Below are positions 27,507-36,285 of a stretch of DNA of 64,000 nt, in pieces. The stretch is from Albibacterium sp035514885 (lineage in GTDB: Bacteria; Bacteroidota; Bacteroidia; Sphingobacteriales; Sphingobacteriaceae). The notes under the pieces were generated by a model. It was not told where the DNA came from. It was given only the letters and a program-made list of their open reading frames with translations, and made no database searches. The first letter of the stretch is position 1. Every line of letters begins with the position of its first letter. A program made the position numbers and the translations under genes. The stretch is taken from NCBI RefSeq assembly GCF_035514885.1, contig NZ_DATJCH010000026.1:1-64000 (forward strand). The letters run 5' to 3'.

Positions 27507-28850
27507 TTATTGGACAGCATTTACAGGTTGGGCAGATTTTGGCAAATAATGCAAGACGACGCGTCCGCTCTTATCAAAATATTCCTTTGCTACACGCTGA
27601 ATATCTTCCCGTTTAACCTTATTATACTTCTCCATCTCTCTATTTATTTCATTAGCATCTCCAAAATAAACTTTACTTTCTGCCAGGTTTTCTGCAATGC
27701 CGGCAACGGAAGAGTTCTGAGTAACAACCGCATTTTCAACCTGAGCCAACAACTTCTGGAAATCTTTTTCAGATATGCCTTCAGCTTTGACTTTTTCAAT
27801 TTGAACATCAATGCTTTGTTCTAATGAATCTGCATCAACACCCATATTTGCGATACCGTATAATAGGAAAACACCCCCATCTTCAAGGTCTAAAGGAATT
27901 GCAGCAATTTGCAGAGCGGTTTGTTCCTTATCAACAAGCTCTTTATTCAATAGAGAACTGTTTCCACCAGTTAAATAAGTAGAAAGCATATCTAAGGCAT
28001 AAGAATCCGGGTGATCTTTACGTGGAAGATTATAAGCCTCAATGACTGCTGGCAATTGAATATTATCATAAATAATATCTCTTATCTCCTTACTTCTTCT
28101 CGGTTCAGTTACCGTTGGACGTGGAATTTCTTTGGTCCCTCTTGGTATTTCTGCAAAATAAGTTCGTATCCATTTTTCTGCCTGATCATAATCAATATCT
28201 CCTGCAATGGTTAAAATTGCATTATTAGGCACGTAAAAAGTTTTATAAAAGTCCATGAACTGATTTAGCCTGGCTGAATTCAAATGTTCCATGGATCCGA
28301 TTGGTGGCCATTGGTAAGGATGAACATGATATGAACGTTTTAAAACTTCAGGGAGGATTGTGCCATAAGGCTGGTTTTCATAACGTTGTCTTCTTTCCTC
28401 TTTTACTACTTCACGCTGAGTATTTACTCCAACAGTATCAATTTTAGCATGGAACATGCGTTCACTTTCCATGTAAAGGGCAGTTTCAAGGTAATTTGAA
28501 GGCACAACCTCATAGTAATAAGTTTGATCGTTCGAGGTATAGGCATTTAAAGTTCCTCCAATAGACTGGATTTTCTTCATAAACTCTCCCCGTCCAATAT
28601 TCTCGCTTCCCTCGAACAATAGATGTTCAAAGAAATGGGCAAAACCAGTACGTTCCGGATCCTCATTCTTTGATCCAACATGATACAATACAGACACTGC
28701 AACAATAGGAGTAGTTTTATCCTGGTGCATAATAACGTTTAAACCATTATCCAGTTTAAACTCCTTAAATTTAATCTCATTTTGAGCATGTACATTCGAA
28801 CCAATACACAAAAGAGTAGTAACTAAGGCAGATACGAATAATTTCTTCAT
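27507..28850 (-). CDS. M16 family zinc metallopeptidase, catalytic subunit
   Basis: 447 aa with a signal peptide (about 1-22, ending HAQ). The inverted zinc motif HFFEH (about 72-76) lies in GFAHFFEHLLFEGS, with the distal glutamate in the ESERM region. The second half carries the usual M16 C-terminal domain with the TGGNSSLLNKELVDK stretch. Paired with the zinc-less gene downstream, it probably degrades peptides in the periplasm. Confidence 0.94.
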   Translation of the reverse strand: MKKLFVSALVTTLLCIGSNVHAQNEIKFKEFKLDNGLNVIMHQDKTTPIVAVSVLYHVGSKNEDPERTGFAHFFEHLLFEGSENIGRGEFMKKIQSIGGTLNAYTSNDQTYYYEVVPSNYLETALYMESERMFHAKIDTVGVNTQREVVKEERRQRYENQPYGTILPEVLKRSYHVHPYQWPPIGSMEHLNSARLNQFMDFYKTFYVPNNAILTIAGDIDYDQAEKWIRTYFAEIPRGTKEIPRPTVTEPRRSKEIRDIIYDNIQLPAVIEAYNLPRKDHPDSYALDMLSTYLTGGNSSLLNKELVDKEQTALQIAAIPLDLEDGGVFLLYGIANMGVDADSLEQSIDVQIEKVKAEGISEKDFQKLLAQVENAVVTQNSSVAGIAENLAESKVYFGDANEINREMEKYNKVKREDIQRVAKEYFDKSGRVVLHYLPKSAQPVNAVQ

Positions 28851-28881
28851 TAAAGTTATTTTAGGGTTCTCTGAGCTTTAG

Positions 28882-28889
28882 CAAAAATA
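28882..28889 (-). promoter_or_regulatory. candidate -7 element for the M16 operon
   Basis: Minus strand reads TATTTTTG (TAnnTTTG) 32 bp before the ATG at 28850. The nearest upstream TTTG is 28 bp away, longer than usual. Confidence 0.3.
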
Positions 28890-29003
28890 TATAATTTTGA
28901 TGACTTTTAAGAGACCTCAAAAATCTATCTCATTCATTGTTTTATGCACTCCAAGAGACTATATGTATTACAATCTTATAATTTAATTAATATATTGAAT
29001 AAC

Positions 29004-29038
29004 AAAGTAGGTATAATTTATCCATCTTTGTCTACTTT
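29004..29038. repeat. inverted repeat upstream of the LacI-family gene
   Basis: AAAGTAG (29004-29010) and CTACTTT (29032-29038) flank a CATCTTTG (29023-29030), one base off a -7 element, about 75 bp before the LacI start. It may be an operator; the sequence differs from the susC operator palindrome. Confidence 0.35.
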
Positions 29039-29106
29039 ATCATAGTCTATTCAACAATAAATGATCGACTTTTTTAAAACAAGAATAATAGAATTTTTGA
29101 ATCTAA

Positions 29107-30114
29107 ATGGAAAATGTAAATATTAAAGATTTGGCATTTGCCTTAGGGCTTTCTACCTCAACAGTATCTAGAGCGTTTAGAGGAAATAGCGACATCAATC
29201 CAAAAACAAAAGAACGCATATTGACAAAGGCAAAAGAAATGAACTATCAGCCTAATCATTATGCCAGCAATTTAAGAGATCAAAGAAGCCATACTATTGC
29301 TGTTATTGTTCCGGAGTTAGCCAATAATTTCTTTTCACAAGCCATCAATGGAATTGAAAAGGTAGCACAGGAGAATGGCTATCATATCCTTATTTATCGA
29401 ACAGGGGATGATTTTGAAAAAGAAGTATCATTTATTAATGCTCTGCATAATGGACGAGCAGAAGGAATTATCATGTCAGTTTCTGGAGAGTCTCAAAATC
29501 ACAATTATTTAAAAACCTTAAATACGAAAGGAATAAAACTTGTATTCTTTGACCGTGTATATGATGATATAAAAGCTTCAAAAGTTATCACAAATGATTA
29601 TGAAAGTAGCTTCTTGGCTACACAACATTTAATTGAAGCTGGATGTAAACGACTGGCATATTTAGTAATAAACAAAAAACTTTCTATTGGAAAAATGCGG
29701 ATGCAAGGGTATCTAGATGCATTAAAAGAATCAGCTATTCCATTTGATGAAAAATTAGTTATCAATTGCAGCAATGAAGCAGAAGAAAATTACAAAATCT
29801 TATCGAAAGTCTTTACTAACCTCAAACCTGATGGCGTTTTTGCATCAGTTGAACGTTTAGCAATAGCTACTTATTATACTTGTCAGAGTCTTGGATTAAA
29901 TATCCCTGATGATATAAAAGTCATTGGTTTTTCCAGTCTTGAAATTGCTCCCTTATTAAATCCATCACTGTCTACTGTAACTCAACCGGCTTACGAAATG
30001 GGAACAAAAGCAGCTATGCTTTTGTTCGATTCATTAAAATCTTCAAAATCAGAACAAGAATTTGAGACCCAAGTTTTAACATCTAAAATCATCCAAAGAA
30101 AATCAACTTCCTGA
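29107..30114 (+). CDS. LacI-family transcriptional regulator of the maltodextrin locus
   Basis: 335 aa. N-terminal LacI helix-turn-helix (about 4-24, IKDLAFALGLSTSTVSRAF) and hinge (NYQPNHYASNLR), followed by the periplasmic-binding-protein-like effector domain (TIAVIVPELANNFF, ending STVTQPAYEMGTKAA). It is transcribed toward the susC gene 364 bp away, and the palindrome in the susC promoter (30395-30412) has the symmetric CG-centred form typical of LacI-family operators. A role like MalR, sensing maltose or a maltodextrin product, is inferred. Control by LacI rather than a SusR-type or hybrid two-component regulator is notable. Confidence 0.93.
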   Translation: MENVNIKDLAFALGLSTSTVSRAFRGNSDINPKTKERILTKAKEMNYQPNHYASNLRDQRSHTIAVIVPELANNFFSQAINGIEKVAQENGYHILIYRTGDDFEKEVSFINALHNGRAEGIIMSVSGESQNHNYLKTLNTKGIKLVFFDRVYDDIKASKVITNDYESSFLATQHLIEAGCKRLAYLVINKKLSIGKMRMQGYLDALKESAIPFDEKLVINCSNEAEENYKILSKVFTNLKPDGVFASVERLAIATYYTCQSLGLNIPDDIKVIGFSSLEIAPLLNPSLSTVTQPAYEMGTKAAMLLFDSLKSSKSEQEFETQVLTSKIIQRKSTS

Positions 30115-30124
30115 TTTTAAGCTT

Positions 30125-30163
30125 AACTTTTTTCTCCAATTGGAAAACAACAACAAAAAAGTT
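30125..30163 (+). terminator. candidate hairpin after the LacI gene
   Basis: AACTTTTTT (30125-30133) pairs with AAAAAAGTT (30155-30163). An inner TCCAATTGGA palindrome sits in the loop. It starts 11 bp after the stop. A/T pairs only in the arms, so stability is low. Confidence 0.35.
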
Positions 30164-30388
30164 ATCCACATTTTTAACAAAAAGCAAAACAATATTTATT
30201 GTTCTCAACTTTATAGAATTTTATTCAATCATTTTTACACAAAGTATACACAAATGCAACACGCTTATATAAAACAAGTTGCTAAGAAATACCATAGAGT
30301 GTAAAACTTACGCTTACTTAACAATTTTCCAATAGCTTTTGAGCATTATTTGAGCCACTTCAAAATGTTAATAACTTTTGGAGATTTA
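30164..30388. other. non-coding stretch between LacI gene and susC promoter
   Basis: No gene, tRNA or long repeat is visible. A small imperfect stem (AGTGTAA / TTACGCT, about 30297-30313) and A/T-rich sequence are all I see. Confidence 0.5.
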
Positions 30389-30420
30389 TTTGTTTTCGGG
30401 AACGTTCCCGAATATCTTTG
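30389..30420 (+). promoter_or_regulatory. susC promoter with embedded LacI-type operator
   Basis: TTTG (30389-30392) and TATCTTTG (30413-30420) match both Bacteroidota promoter elements exactly, with a 20-bp spacer. An 18-bp perfect palindrome, TTCGGGAACGTTCCCGAA (30395-30412), fills the spacer. A repressor bound there would block RNA polymerase. The transcript would start about 55 bp before the susC ATG. Confidence 0.85.
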
Positions 30421-30478
30421 ATTTCACACACCCACTCATAAATGGGAGATCAATATTTGAGAACTAAAACCCAGTAAA

Positions 30479-33400
30479 ATGAAAAAACAATACTTAAAAA
30501 AGATTAGTCTCTTTTTGTTTTTGGCAATGCTGACCAACCTCGCATTTGCTCAAACAGGAAGTATCAGCGGTCAAGTGATCGATGAGACTAACGAACCTGT
30601 AATTGGTGCATCAATCCTCCTAAGTGGAACAACGATTGCTACATCTACAGATGAGAATGGAAACTATACTTTATCAGGAGTTCCAGCTGGCAATCAAACT
30701 TTAATCATCCGCTATATAGGGTACCTTAATCAAGAACAACAAATTCTTGTATCGGGCAATACCACTCTAAATATACAATTAGAGGTGGATGATCTCCTGT
30801 TAGATGAAGTAGTTGTGGTAGGATATGGTACACAAAAGAAAAGTGATTTAACTGGGTCAATTGCCAGTGTTTCAAGCGATGATTTTCAACAAGGGGCAAT
30901 CACAACTCCGGAACAATTGATCTCAGGAAAAATTGCAGGTGTGGCTATCACCTCAAATAATGGAGCACCTGGCTCAGGAAGTACTATTCGAATCCGAGGC
31001 GGAGCATCTTTAAATGCAAGCAACGATCCGCTGATCGTTATTGACGGAGTACCCGTTAGTAACAGTTCGATCTCTGGAGCCGCCAATCCATTAAACTTGA
31101 TCAATCCAAATGACATTGAGAACTTCACGGTCCTAAAAGATGCTTCTGCAACAGCAATTTATGGCTCAAGAGCTTCTAATGGAGTTATTTTAATTACTAC
31201 TAAAAAAGGCAAGTCTGGAGCAACCAAGATAAATTTCAGCTCCCAGTTTTCTATTGCAACCCCTTACAAACAAGCTGATGTATTATCCGCCGATCAATTC
31301 AGAGAGTATGTAAATACCTATGGAAATGACACATACAAAAGCTTATTAGGTACTGCTAATACAGACTGGCAAAAGGAAATCTATCAAAATGCACCAAGTA
31401 CAGACAATAACATCAGCATTTCGGGTTCTCTAAAAAACTATCTGCCCTATCGAATTTCCGTTGGTTATTTAAATCAAGATGGAATCCTGAAAACAGGAAA
31501 CCTTGATCGTATGACTGCTGCGGTAAATTTAAGTCCGACTTTACTAAATAACCATTTAAAGGTGAACATTAATGTAAAAGGAACTTATAGTAAAAACAAA
31601 TTTGCGAACCTGGATGCCATTGGTGCAGCAGTAAGCTTTGATCCTACAAAACCTGTATATTCAGGCAACGATAATTATGGTGGTTACTATGAAATATTAG
31701 ATCCGGATCCAACTTCGTCTACAGGTATTAAACAACTTGCTCCAAGAAATCCTCTTAGTTTATTGAAACAAAAAGATGATAGAAGCACCGTTCAAAGAAG
31801 TATTGGAAATATCCAATTGGATTACAGTTTGCCATTCTTAACTGATTTACATGCTAACCTGAATTTAGGTTATGACATTTCAAAGGGAGAAGGAACCATT
31901 GTAATTCCAGAATCAGCAGCATCCTCCTATCGTAGATTCCAGGATGACAACCAAAACTTCTTTAGTGGAGTTAACAATCAATACAAACAAACCCAACAAA
32001 ATCAACTATTAGAGTTTTACTTAAACTACGGAAAAGACCTTGATTTCTGGAATAGTCGCTTAGACGTTGTTGGAGGTTATGCTTACCAAGCTTTTTCAAC
32101 TACCAACTATAATTATGGCGATTATAGCTTTGACGGTCAGTTACGCCCAGGGTCAACACCTCTATACGAATTTGACAAGCCAGAAAACAGATTGGTTTCA
32201 TTTTATGGACGTGCAAACTATACGATTAACGATCGTTATTTGTTGACGGCTACTGTTCGTACAGATGGATCCTCACGGTTTAGCAAGGAAAACAGATGGG
32301 CAACTTTCCCTTCTGCTGCTTTAGCATGGAAGATTATTGATGAACCTTTTATGACAGATAGTAAAGTAATTTCTGACTTAAAACTTCGTATAGGTTATGG
32401 AATTACAGGTCAGCAAGAAGGTATTGGAAACTATGACTATATCTCCTATTATAACTTAAGTACCGAATCTGCCCAATACCAGTTTGGTGATGATTTTTAT
32501 AATATGTATCGTCCCGGAGGCTACTATTATAATCGTAAATGGGAACAAACTGCTACTTCAAACATTGGCCTGGACTATGGTTTCTTAAACAACCGAATCA
32601 CAGGTAGTTTGGATTTATATTACAAGAAAACAAGCGATCTTTTAAATGAAATCGGACAATCTGCCGGAACCAACTTCTCAAATAAAATTGTTGCTAATGT
32701 AGGGTCAATGGAGAATAAAGGAATTGAATTTGGTTTGAATGCACAAGCTATCCAAAGAGACAATTTCAATTGGGATATCGGTTTTAATATGACCTATAAT
32801 AAAAATGAAATTACACGGTTAACCATAGAAGACAATCCTACTTCTCCGGGAAATAAATATGCAGGAATTTCGGGTGGTACAGGACAAACTGTTCAAATAT
32901 TCTCGGTAAATTATCCTCGTAGTACTTTCTATGTTTATCAACAAGTATATGGCGAAGATGGCCTTCCATTAGACGGTATTTTTGTAGATAGAAACAAAGA
33001 CGGAGTGGTCAATGAAAACGACCTATATCATTATCAGAACTCAGACCCTAAGCTGTATTTCGGATTAAGCAGTAATGTTAATTACAAAAAATGGACTGCA
33101 GGTTTTTCTCTAAGGGCTAGTTACGATAACTATATATATAACAACGTATTCTCAAATACAGGAATCGAGCGTAACATCCTAAATCCTTTGGTTTATTTAA
33201 ATAATGGCTCAACAGATGTTCTAAACAGCCATATCTCTGGGAATATAAACGGTGACCGTGCTTTACTTTCAGATTACTACATTCAAAATGGCTCTTTTAT
33301 AAGAATGGATAACATCAATATAGGCTACAACTTCGGCAAAATATTAAAGAATGCCGGCGATCTAAATATTGGTTTTAATATTCAAAATGCGTTTGTAATC

Positions 33401-33502
33401 ACAGATTATAAAGGTGTAGATCCGGAATTAGGCAATGGTATTGACAACAACCTATACCCAAGACCAAGAACATATGTTTTAGGATTAAACCTATCCTTTT
33501 AA
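30479..33502 (+). CDS. SusC-like TonB-dependent maltodextrin receptor
   Basis: 1007 aa. Signal peptide about 1-24 (ending FAQ). Carboxypeptidase-regulatory-like domain (about 28-100) with VIDETNEPVIGA and DENGNYTLSGVP. The SusC signature LDEVVVVGYGTQKKSDLTGS (about 110-129) opens the plug, which includes IRIRGGASLNASNDPLIVIDG and the RASNGVILITTKKG box. The remainder is the 22-strand beta-barrel, ending in an aromatic F as expected for BamA recognition. It imports malto-oligosaccharides bound by the SusD partner. First gene of the locus after its promoter and operator. Confidence 0.95.
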   Translation: MKKQYLKKISLFLFLAMLTNLAFAQTGSISGQVIDETNEPVIGASILLSGTTIATSTDENGNYTLSGVPAGNQTLIIRYIGYLNQEQQILVSGNTTLNIQLEVDDLLLDEVVVVGYGTQKKSDLTGSIASVSSDDFQQGAITTPEQLISGKIAGVAITSNNGAPGSGSTIRIRGGASLNASNDPLIVIDGVPVSNSSISGAANPLNLINPNDIENFTVLKDASATAIYGSRASNGVILITTKKGKSGATKINFSSQFSIATPYKQADVLSADQFREYVNTYGNDTYKSLLGTANTDWQKEIYQNAPSTDNNISISGSLKNYLPYRISVGYLNQDGILKTGNLDRMTAAVNLSPTLLNNHLKVNINVKGTYSKNKFANLDAIGAAVSFDPTKPVYSGNDNYGGYYEILDPDPTSSTGIKQLAPRNPLSLLKQKDDRSTVQRSIGNIQLDYSLPFLTDLHANLNLGYDISKGEGTIVIPESAASSYRRFQDDNQNFFSGVNNQYKQTQQNQLLEFYLNYGKDLDFWNSRLDVVGGYAYQAFSTTNYNYGDYSFDGQLRPGSTPLYEFDKPENRLVSFYGRANYTINDRYLLTATVRTDGSSRFSKENRWATFPSAALAWKIIDEPFMTDSKVISDLKLRIGYGITGQQEGIGNYDYISYYNLSTESAQYQFGDDFYNMYRPGGYYYNRKWEQTATSNIGLDYGFLNNRITGSLDLYYKKTSDLLNEIGQSAGTNFSNKIVANVGSMENKGIEFGLNAQAIQRDNFNWDIGFNMTYNKNEITRLTIEDNPTSPGNKYAGISGGTGQTVQIFSVNYPRSTFYVYQQVYGEDGLPLDGIFVDRNKDGVVNENDLYHYQNSDPKLYFGLSSNVNYKKWTAGFSLRASYDNYIYNNVFSNTGIERNILNPLVYLNNGSTDVLNSHISGNINGDRALLSDYYIQNGSFIRMDNINIGYNFGKILKNAGDLNIGFNIQNAFVITDYKGVDPELGNGIDNNLYPRPRTYVLGLNLSF

Positions 33503-33503
33503 T

Positions 33504-33543
33504 TGATTAACCAACTTAAACAGTGTTTAAAACTTCTTAATCA
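33504..33543 (+). other. nested stem-loop in the susC-susD intergenic gap
   Basis: Outer arms TGATTAA (33504-33510) and TTAATCA (33537-33543) enclose a second perfect stem TTAAAC / GTTTAA (33516-33521, 33525-33530; 3-nt loop). With no U-tract this is more likely an mRNA-stability or processing element than a terminator. Confidence 0.5.
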
Positions 33544-33567
33544 CTGCTTAAATAAAAAATAAAGAAG

Positions 33568-35157
33568 ATGAACCTCTCACTAATAAAAACCATGATTGCC
33601 GCAGCGTTGATTACGACTGTAGCATCTTGTACAGATAAACTGGACCTTCTCCCAACAAATGATGTAACAGCAAATATCGTTTACAGCACACCAGAAGGAT
33701 ATAAACAGGCATTAGCTAAAGTATATGGTGCATATGCCCTTACCGGAAATACCGGGCCTGCAGGAAATAAAGATATTCAAGGCTCTATCGACGAAGGAAA
33801 CTTTACTGACTTTCTTCGTACCTATTGGTATGCGCAAGAGCTAAGTACTGATGAAGCTGTTTTAGGGTGGAGCGATCCCGGATTACCAGATTTCCACAAT
33901 ATGAATTGGTCTCCAACGAATTCTGCATTAACCGGATTATACTATCGCTCTTTATTTCAAATCACATTGGCAAATGATTTCCTTAGACAATCAACAGATG
34001 CTAAGATTTCCGAACATGGAATTACCGGTAGTGATGCTGATGTTATCAAATCTTATCGAAGTGAAGTACGCTTCTTAAGAGCTTTTCAATATTGGGTACT
34101 AATGGATTTATATGGTACGCCAGCATTTGTTACAGAGGATGATGTACTAGGAGCTGATTTACCTCAGCAGATTCAAAGAGCAGATTTGTTTCTATATGTT
34201 GAATCGGAATTGAAAGCTATCGAGACTGAATTACTAGATCCTCGCTCTAATGAGTATGGACGTGCTGACAAAGCTGCGGCCTGGGCATTACTTGCAAGAC
34301 TATATTTGAATTCAGAGGTGTATACCGGAACTGAGAGATATAGTGATGCCATTACCTACTCAAAAAAAGTAATCGATGCAGGTTATAGCTTGAGTAACGA
34401 TTATCGTAATTTATTTCTAGCCGACAATCATAAAAATAAAAATGAATTCATTCTAACCATCAATTATGATGGTGTTCGTAGCCAGAGTTTCGGGGGAACA
34501 TCCTTCATAACACATGCAGCTGTGGGTGGATCGATGCCAGCACAGAGCTTCGGTATTAGTGGTGGTTGGGGAGGTATAAGAACAACGGAAAACTTACCTA
34601 AATTATTTCCAGACTATAGTGGAACTGCCGATAAACGAGCTCAATTCTATCAAGATGGTCAAAATATTGAGATTAAGGATATTAGCTCCTTTACAGATGG
34701 CTTTGGTGTAACCAAATTCAGAAACGTAACTCAAGCTGGAGTAGCAGGTTCAAGTTTAGACTATTCAGATATTGACTTTCCTTTATTCCGTCTTCCAGAA
34801 ATGTATTTGATTTATGCAGAAGCTACTCTAAGAGGAGGTGCTGGTGGAGATAAAGCCACTGCCATTACTTATATCAATAAGATGCGTGAAAGAGCTTATA
34901 TGAATACTTCAGGAAACGTGAACGACATCTCCCTAGACTTTATTTTGGACGAACGTGCAAGAGAATTATACTGGGAAGGATTTCGCCGTACGGATCTTAT
35001 ACGCTATAAAAAATTTGTAGAGAATTCCTATTTGTGGCCTTGGAAGGGAGGCTCAAAGAATGGACAGGAAGTAGAATCTTATCGTACATTATTCCCAATT
35101 CCTTCTGATGATTTAACTGCCAATCCAAATTTGAAACAAAACGCCGGTTATAATTAA
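33568..35157 (+). CDS. SusD-like starch/maltodextrin-binding outer membrane lipoprotein
   Basis: 529 aa. Lipobox VASC (cysteine about 21) marks a surface lipoprotein. RagB/SusD TPR helices are seen in the first half (VRFLRAFQYWVLMDLYGTPAFV, with AAAWALLARLYLNSEVYTG), and the C-terminal domain ends with the usual LDERARELYWEGFRRTDLIRY and LFPIPSDDL boxes. It caps the SusC barrel and captures glycan. AGAAG lies just before the ATG. 65 bp after susC. Confidence 0.95.
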   Translation: MNLSLIKTMIAAALITTVASCTDKLDLLPTNDVTANIVYSTPEGYKQALAKVYGAYALTGNTGPAGNKDIQGSIDEGNFTDFLRTYWYAQELSTDEAVLGWSDPGLPDFHNMNWSPTNSALTGLYYRSLFQITLANDFLRQSTDAKISEHGITGSDADVIKSYRSEVRFLRAFQYWVLMDLYGTPAFVTEDDVLGADLPQQIQRADLFLYVESELKAIETELLDPRSNEYGRADKAAAWALLARLYLNSEVYTGTERYSDAITYSKKVIDAGYSLSNDYRNLFLADNHKNKNEFILTINYDGVRSQSFGGTSFITHAAVGGSMPAQSFGISGGWGGIRTTENLPKLFPDYSGTADKRAQFYQDGQNIEIKDISSFTDGFGVTKFRNVTQAGVAGSSLDYSDIDFPLFRLPEMYLIYAEATLRGGAGGDKATAITYINKMRERAYMNTSGNVNDISLDFILDERARELYWEGFRRTDLIRYKKFVENSYLWPWKGGSKNGQEVESYRTLFPIPSDDLTANPNLKQNAGYN

Positions 35158-35170
35158 GGGTTTAAATTAT

Positions 35171-36214
35171 ATGTTCAAATTAAAAAAAATAAAGATGAAA
35201 TCAATTAACTATATTCTTCTATTTACCATGATCTTTGCTTTGCTTGGATCTTGTAAAAAGGATGAGCAACAAGCTATTGCTACTTCAGGAACGGCTACAA
35301 GCTTCAGTGCATCCACTTCAAATGTCGTTCTTTCGAAAGAATCGGCAGACGAAACAGTTCTTACACTTGAGTGGACAAAAGCAGACTTCGGCTACCCAGC
35401 AGAAATATCAAATACAATCCAAATTGATGTAAAAGGAGGAGATTTTTCAAATGCAAAAGAAGTTACTACCGATGTAGCTTCGTTTTCCAAAGAATTTGCG
35501 GGAGCAGAACTTAACAGCATATTATTGTCTATGGACTTGCCGGTTGGTGAGCCTGTGCAACTTATTGCGAGATTAAAAACTCAAATCAAGTCATCAACAT
35601 TAACTCCTGTTTATTCTGAAGTGCTGAACATAGAAGCTACTCCATTTTCATTAATTTCGTACATCTATGCACCAGGAGATTATCAAGGCTGGAACCCTGC
35701 AACTGCCGATAGTTTGACTTCACAAAAAAGTAATGGTATTTACGATGGGATTATTTACTTCCCAAACAATGTCGGCGCTTCTTTTGAATTTAAAATTACT
35801 ACTGACAAGAACTGGGATAATGCATATGGAGATGCTGGCGACGGCAAATTAAGTACAGACGGAGGTAATTTAAAAGCACCGGGTGCAGGAAGTTATCAAA
35901 TCAAAGCAGATCTGAATGCTCTTACCTATGAAATGATTTTCAATCAAATGGGAATCATCGGAGATGCTACTCCAGGTGGCTGGAGCACTGATACAGATAT
36001 GATTTTTGACAATGGAAAACAAACATGGTCTGTTACCGCTCATTTAGATGCCAAAGAACTAAAGTTTAGAAAGAATCATGATTGGGGTGTAAATTACGGT
36101 GGAACTGATGGAGCTGCTGTGTTAAATGGCGACAACATAAAAATTACCGAAGCAGGTGAATATGTGATCACATTAGACATAAACACGTTAACCTATAGCA
36201 TTATCAAAAAATAG
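35171..36214 (+). CDS. SusE/SusF-like starch-binding lipoprotein
   Basis: 347 aa, or 339 from the second ATG at 35195, which follows an AAATAAAG typical of these leaders. Lipobox LGSC. An N-terminal SusE-type Ig-like domain (about 40-155) is followed by two tandem starch-binding-type modules (about 160-250 and 255-345), each opening with a G-D-x(n)-G-W pattern: GDYQGWNP and GDATPGGWS. Aromatic residues there would stack on maltose units. It should sit at the cell surface with SusCD. 13 bp after susD. Confidence 0.88.
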   Translation: MFKLKKIKMKSINYILLFTMIFALLGSCKKDEQQAIATSGTATSFSASTSNVVLSKESADETVLTLEWTKADFGYPAEISNTIQIDVKGGDFSNAKEVTTDVASFSKEFAGAELNSILLSMDLPVGEPVQLIARLKTQIKSSTLTPVYSEVLNIEATPFSLISYIYAPGDYQGWNPATADSLTSQKSNGIYDGIIYFPNNVGASFEFKITTDKNWDNAYGDAGDGKLSTDGGNLKAPGAGSYQIKADLNALTYEMIFNQMGIIGDATPGGWSTDTDMIFDNGKQTWSVTAHLDAKELKFRKNHDWGVNYGGTDGAAVLNGDNIKITEAGEYVITLDINTLTYSIIKK

Positions 36215-36218
36215 AATC

Positions 36219-36267
36219 AGAGGGTTTCTGTAGTCTTAGAGTTCTATACTATAAAAACCCTCTATTT
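36219..36267 (+). terminator. candidate partial terminator or attenuator between SusE-like and GH13 genes
   Basis: AGAGGGTTT (36219-36227) pairs with AAACCCTCT (36255-36263), 27-nt loop with a further TAGT/ACTA pairing, followed by ATTTATT. It could lower expression of the enzyme genes relative to susCDE. Confidence 0.45.
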
Positions 36268-36285
36268 ATTCCTCAATCTTCTATT

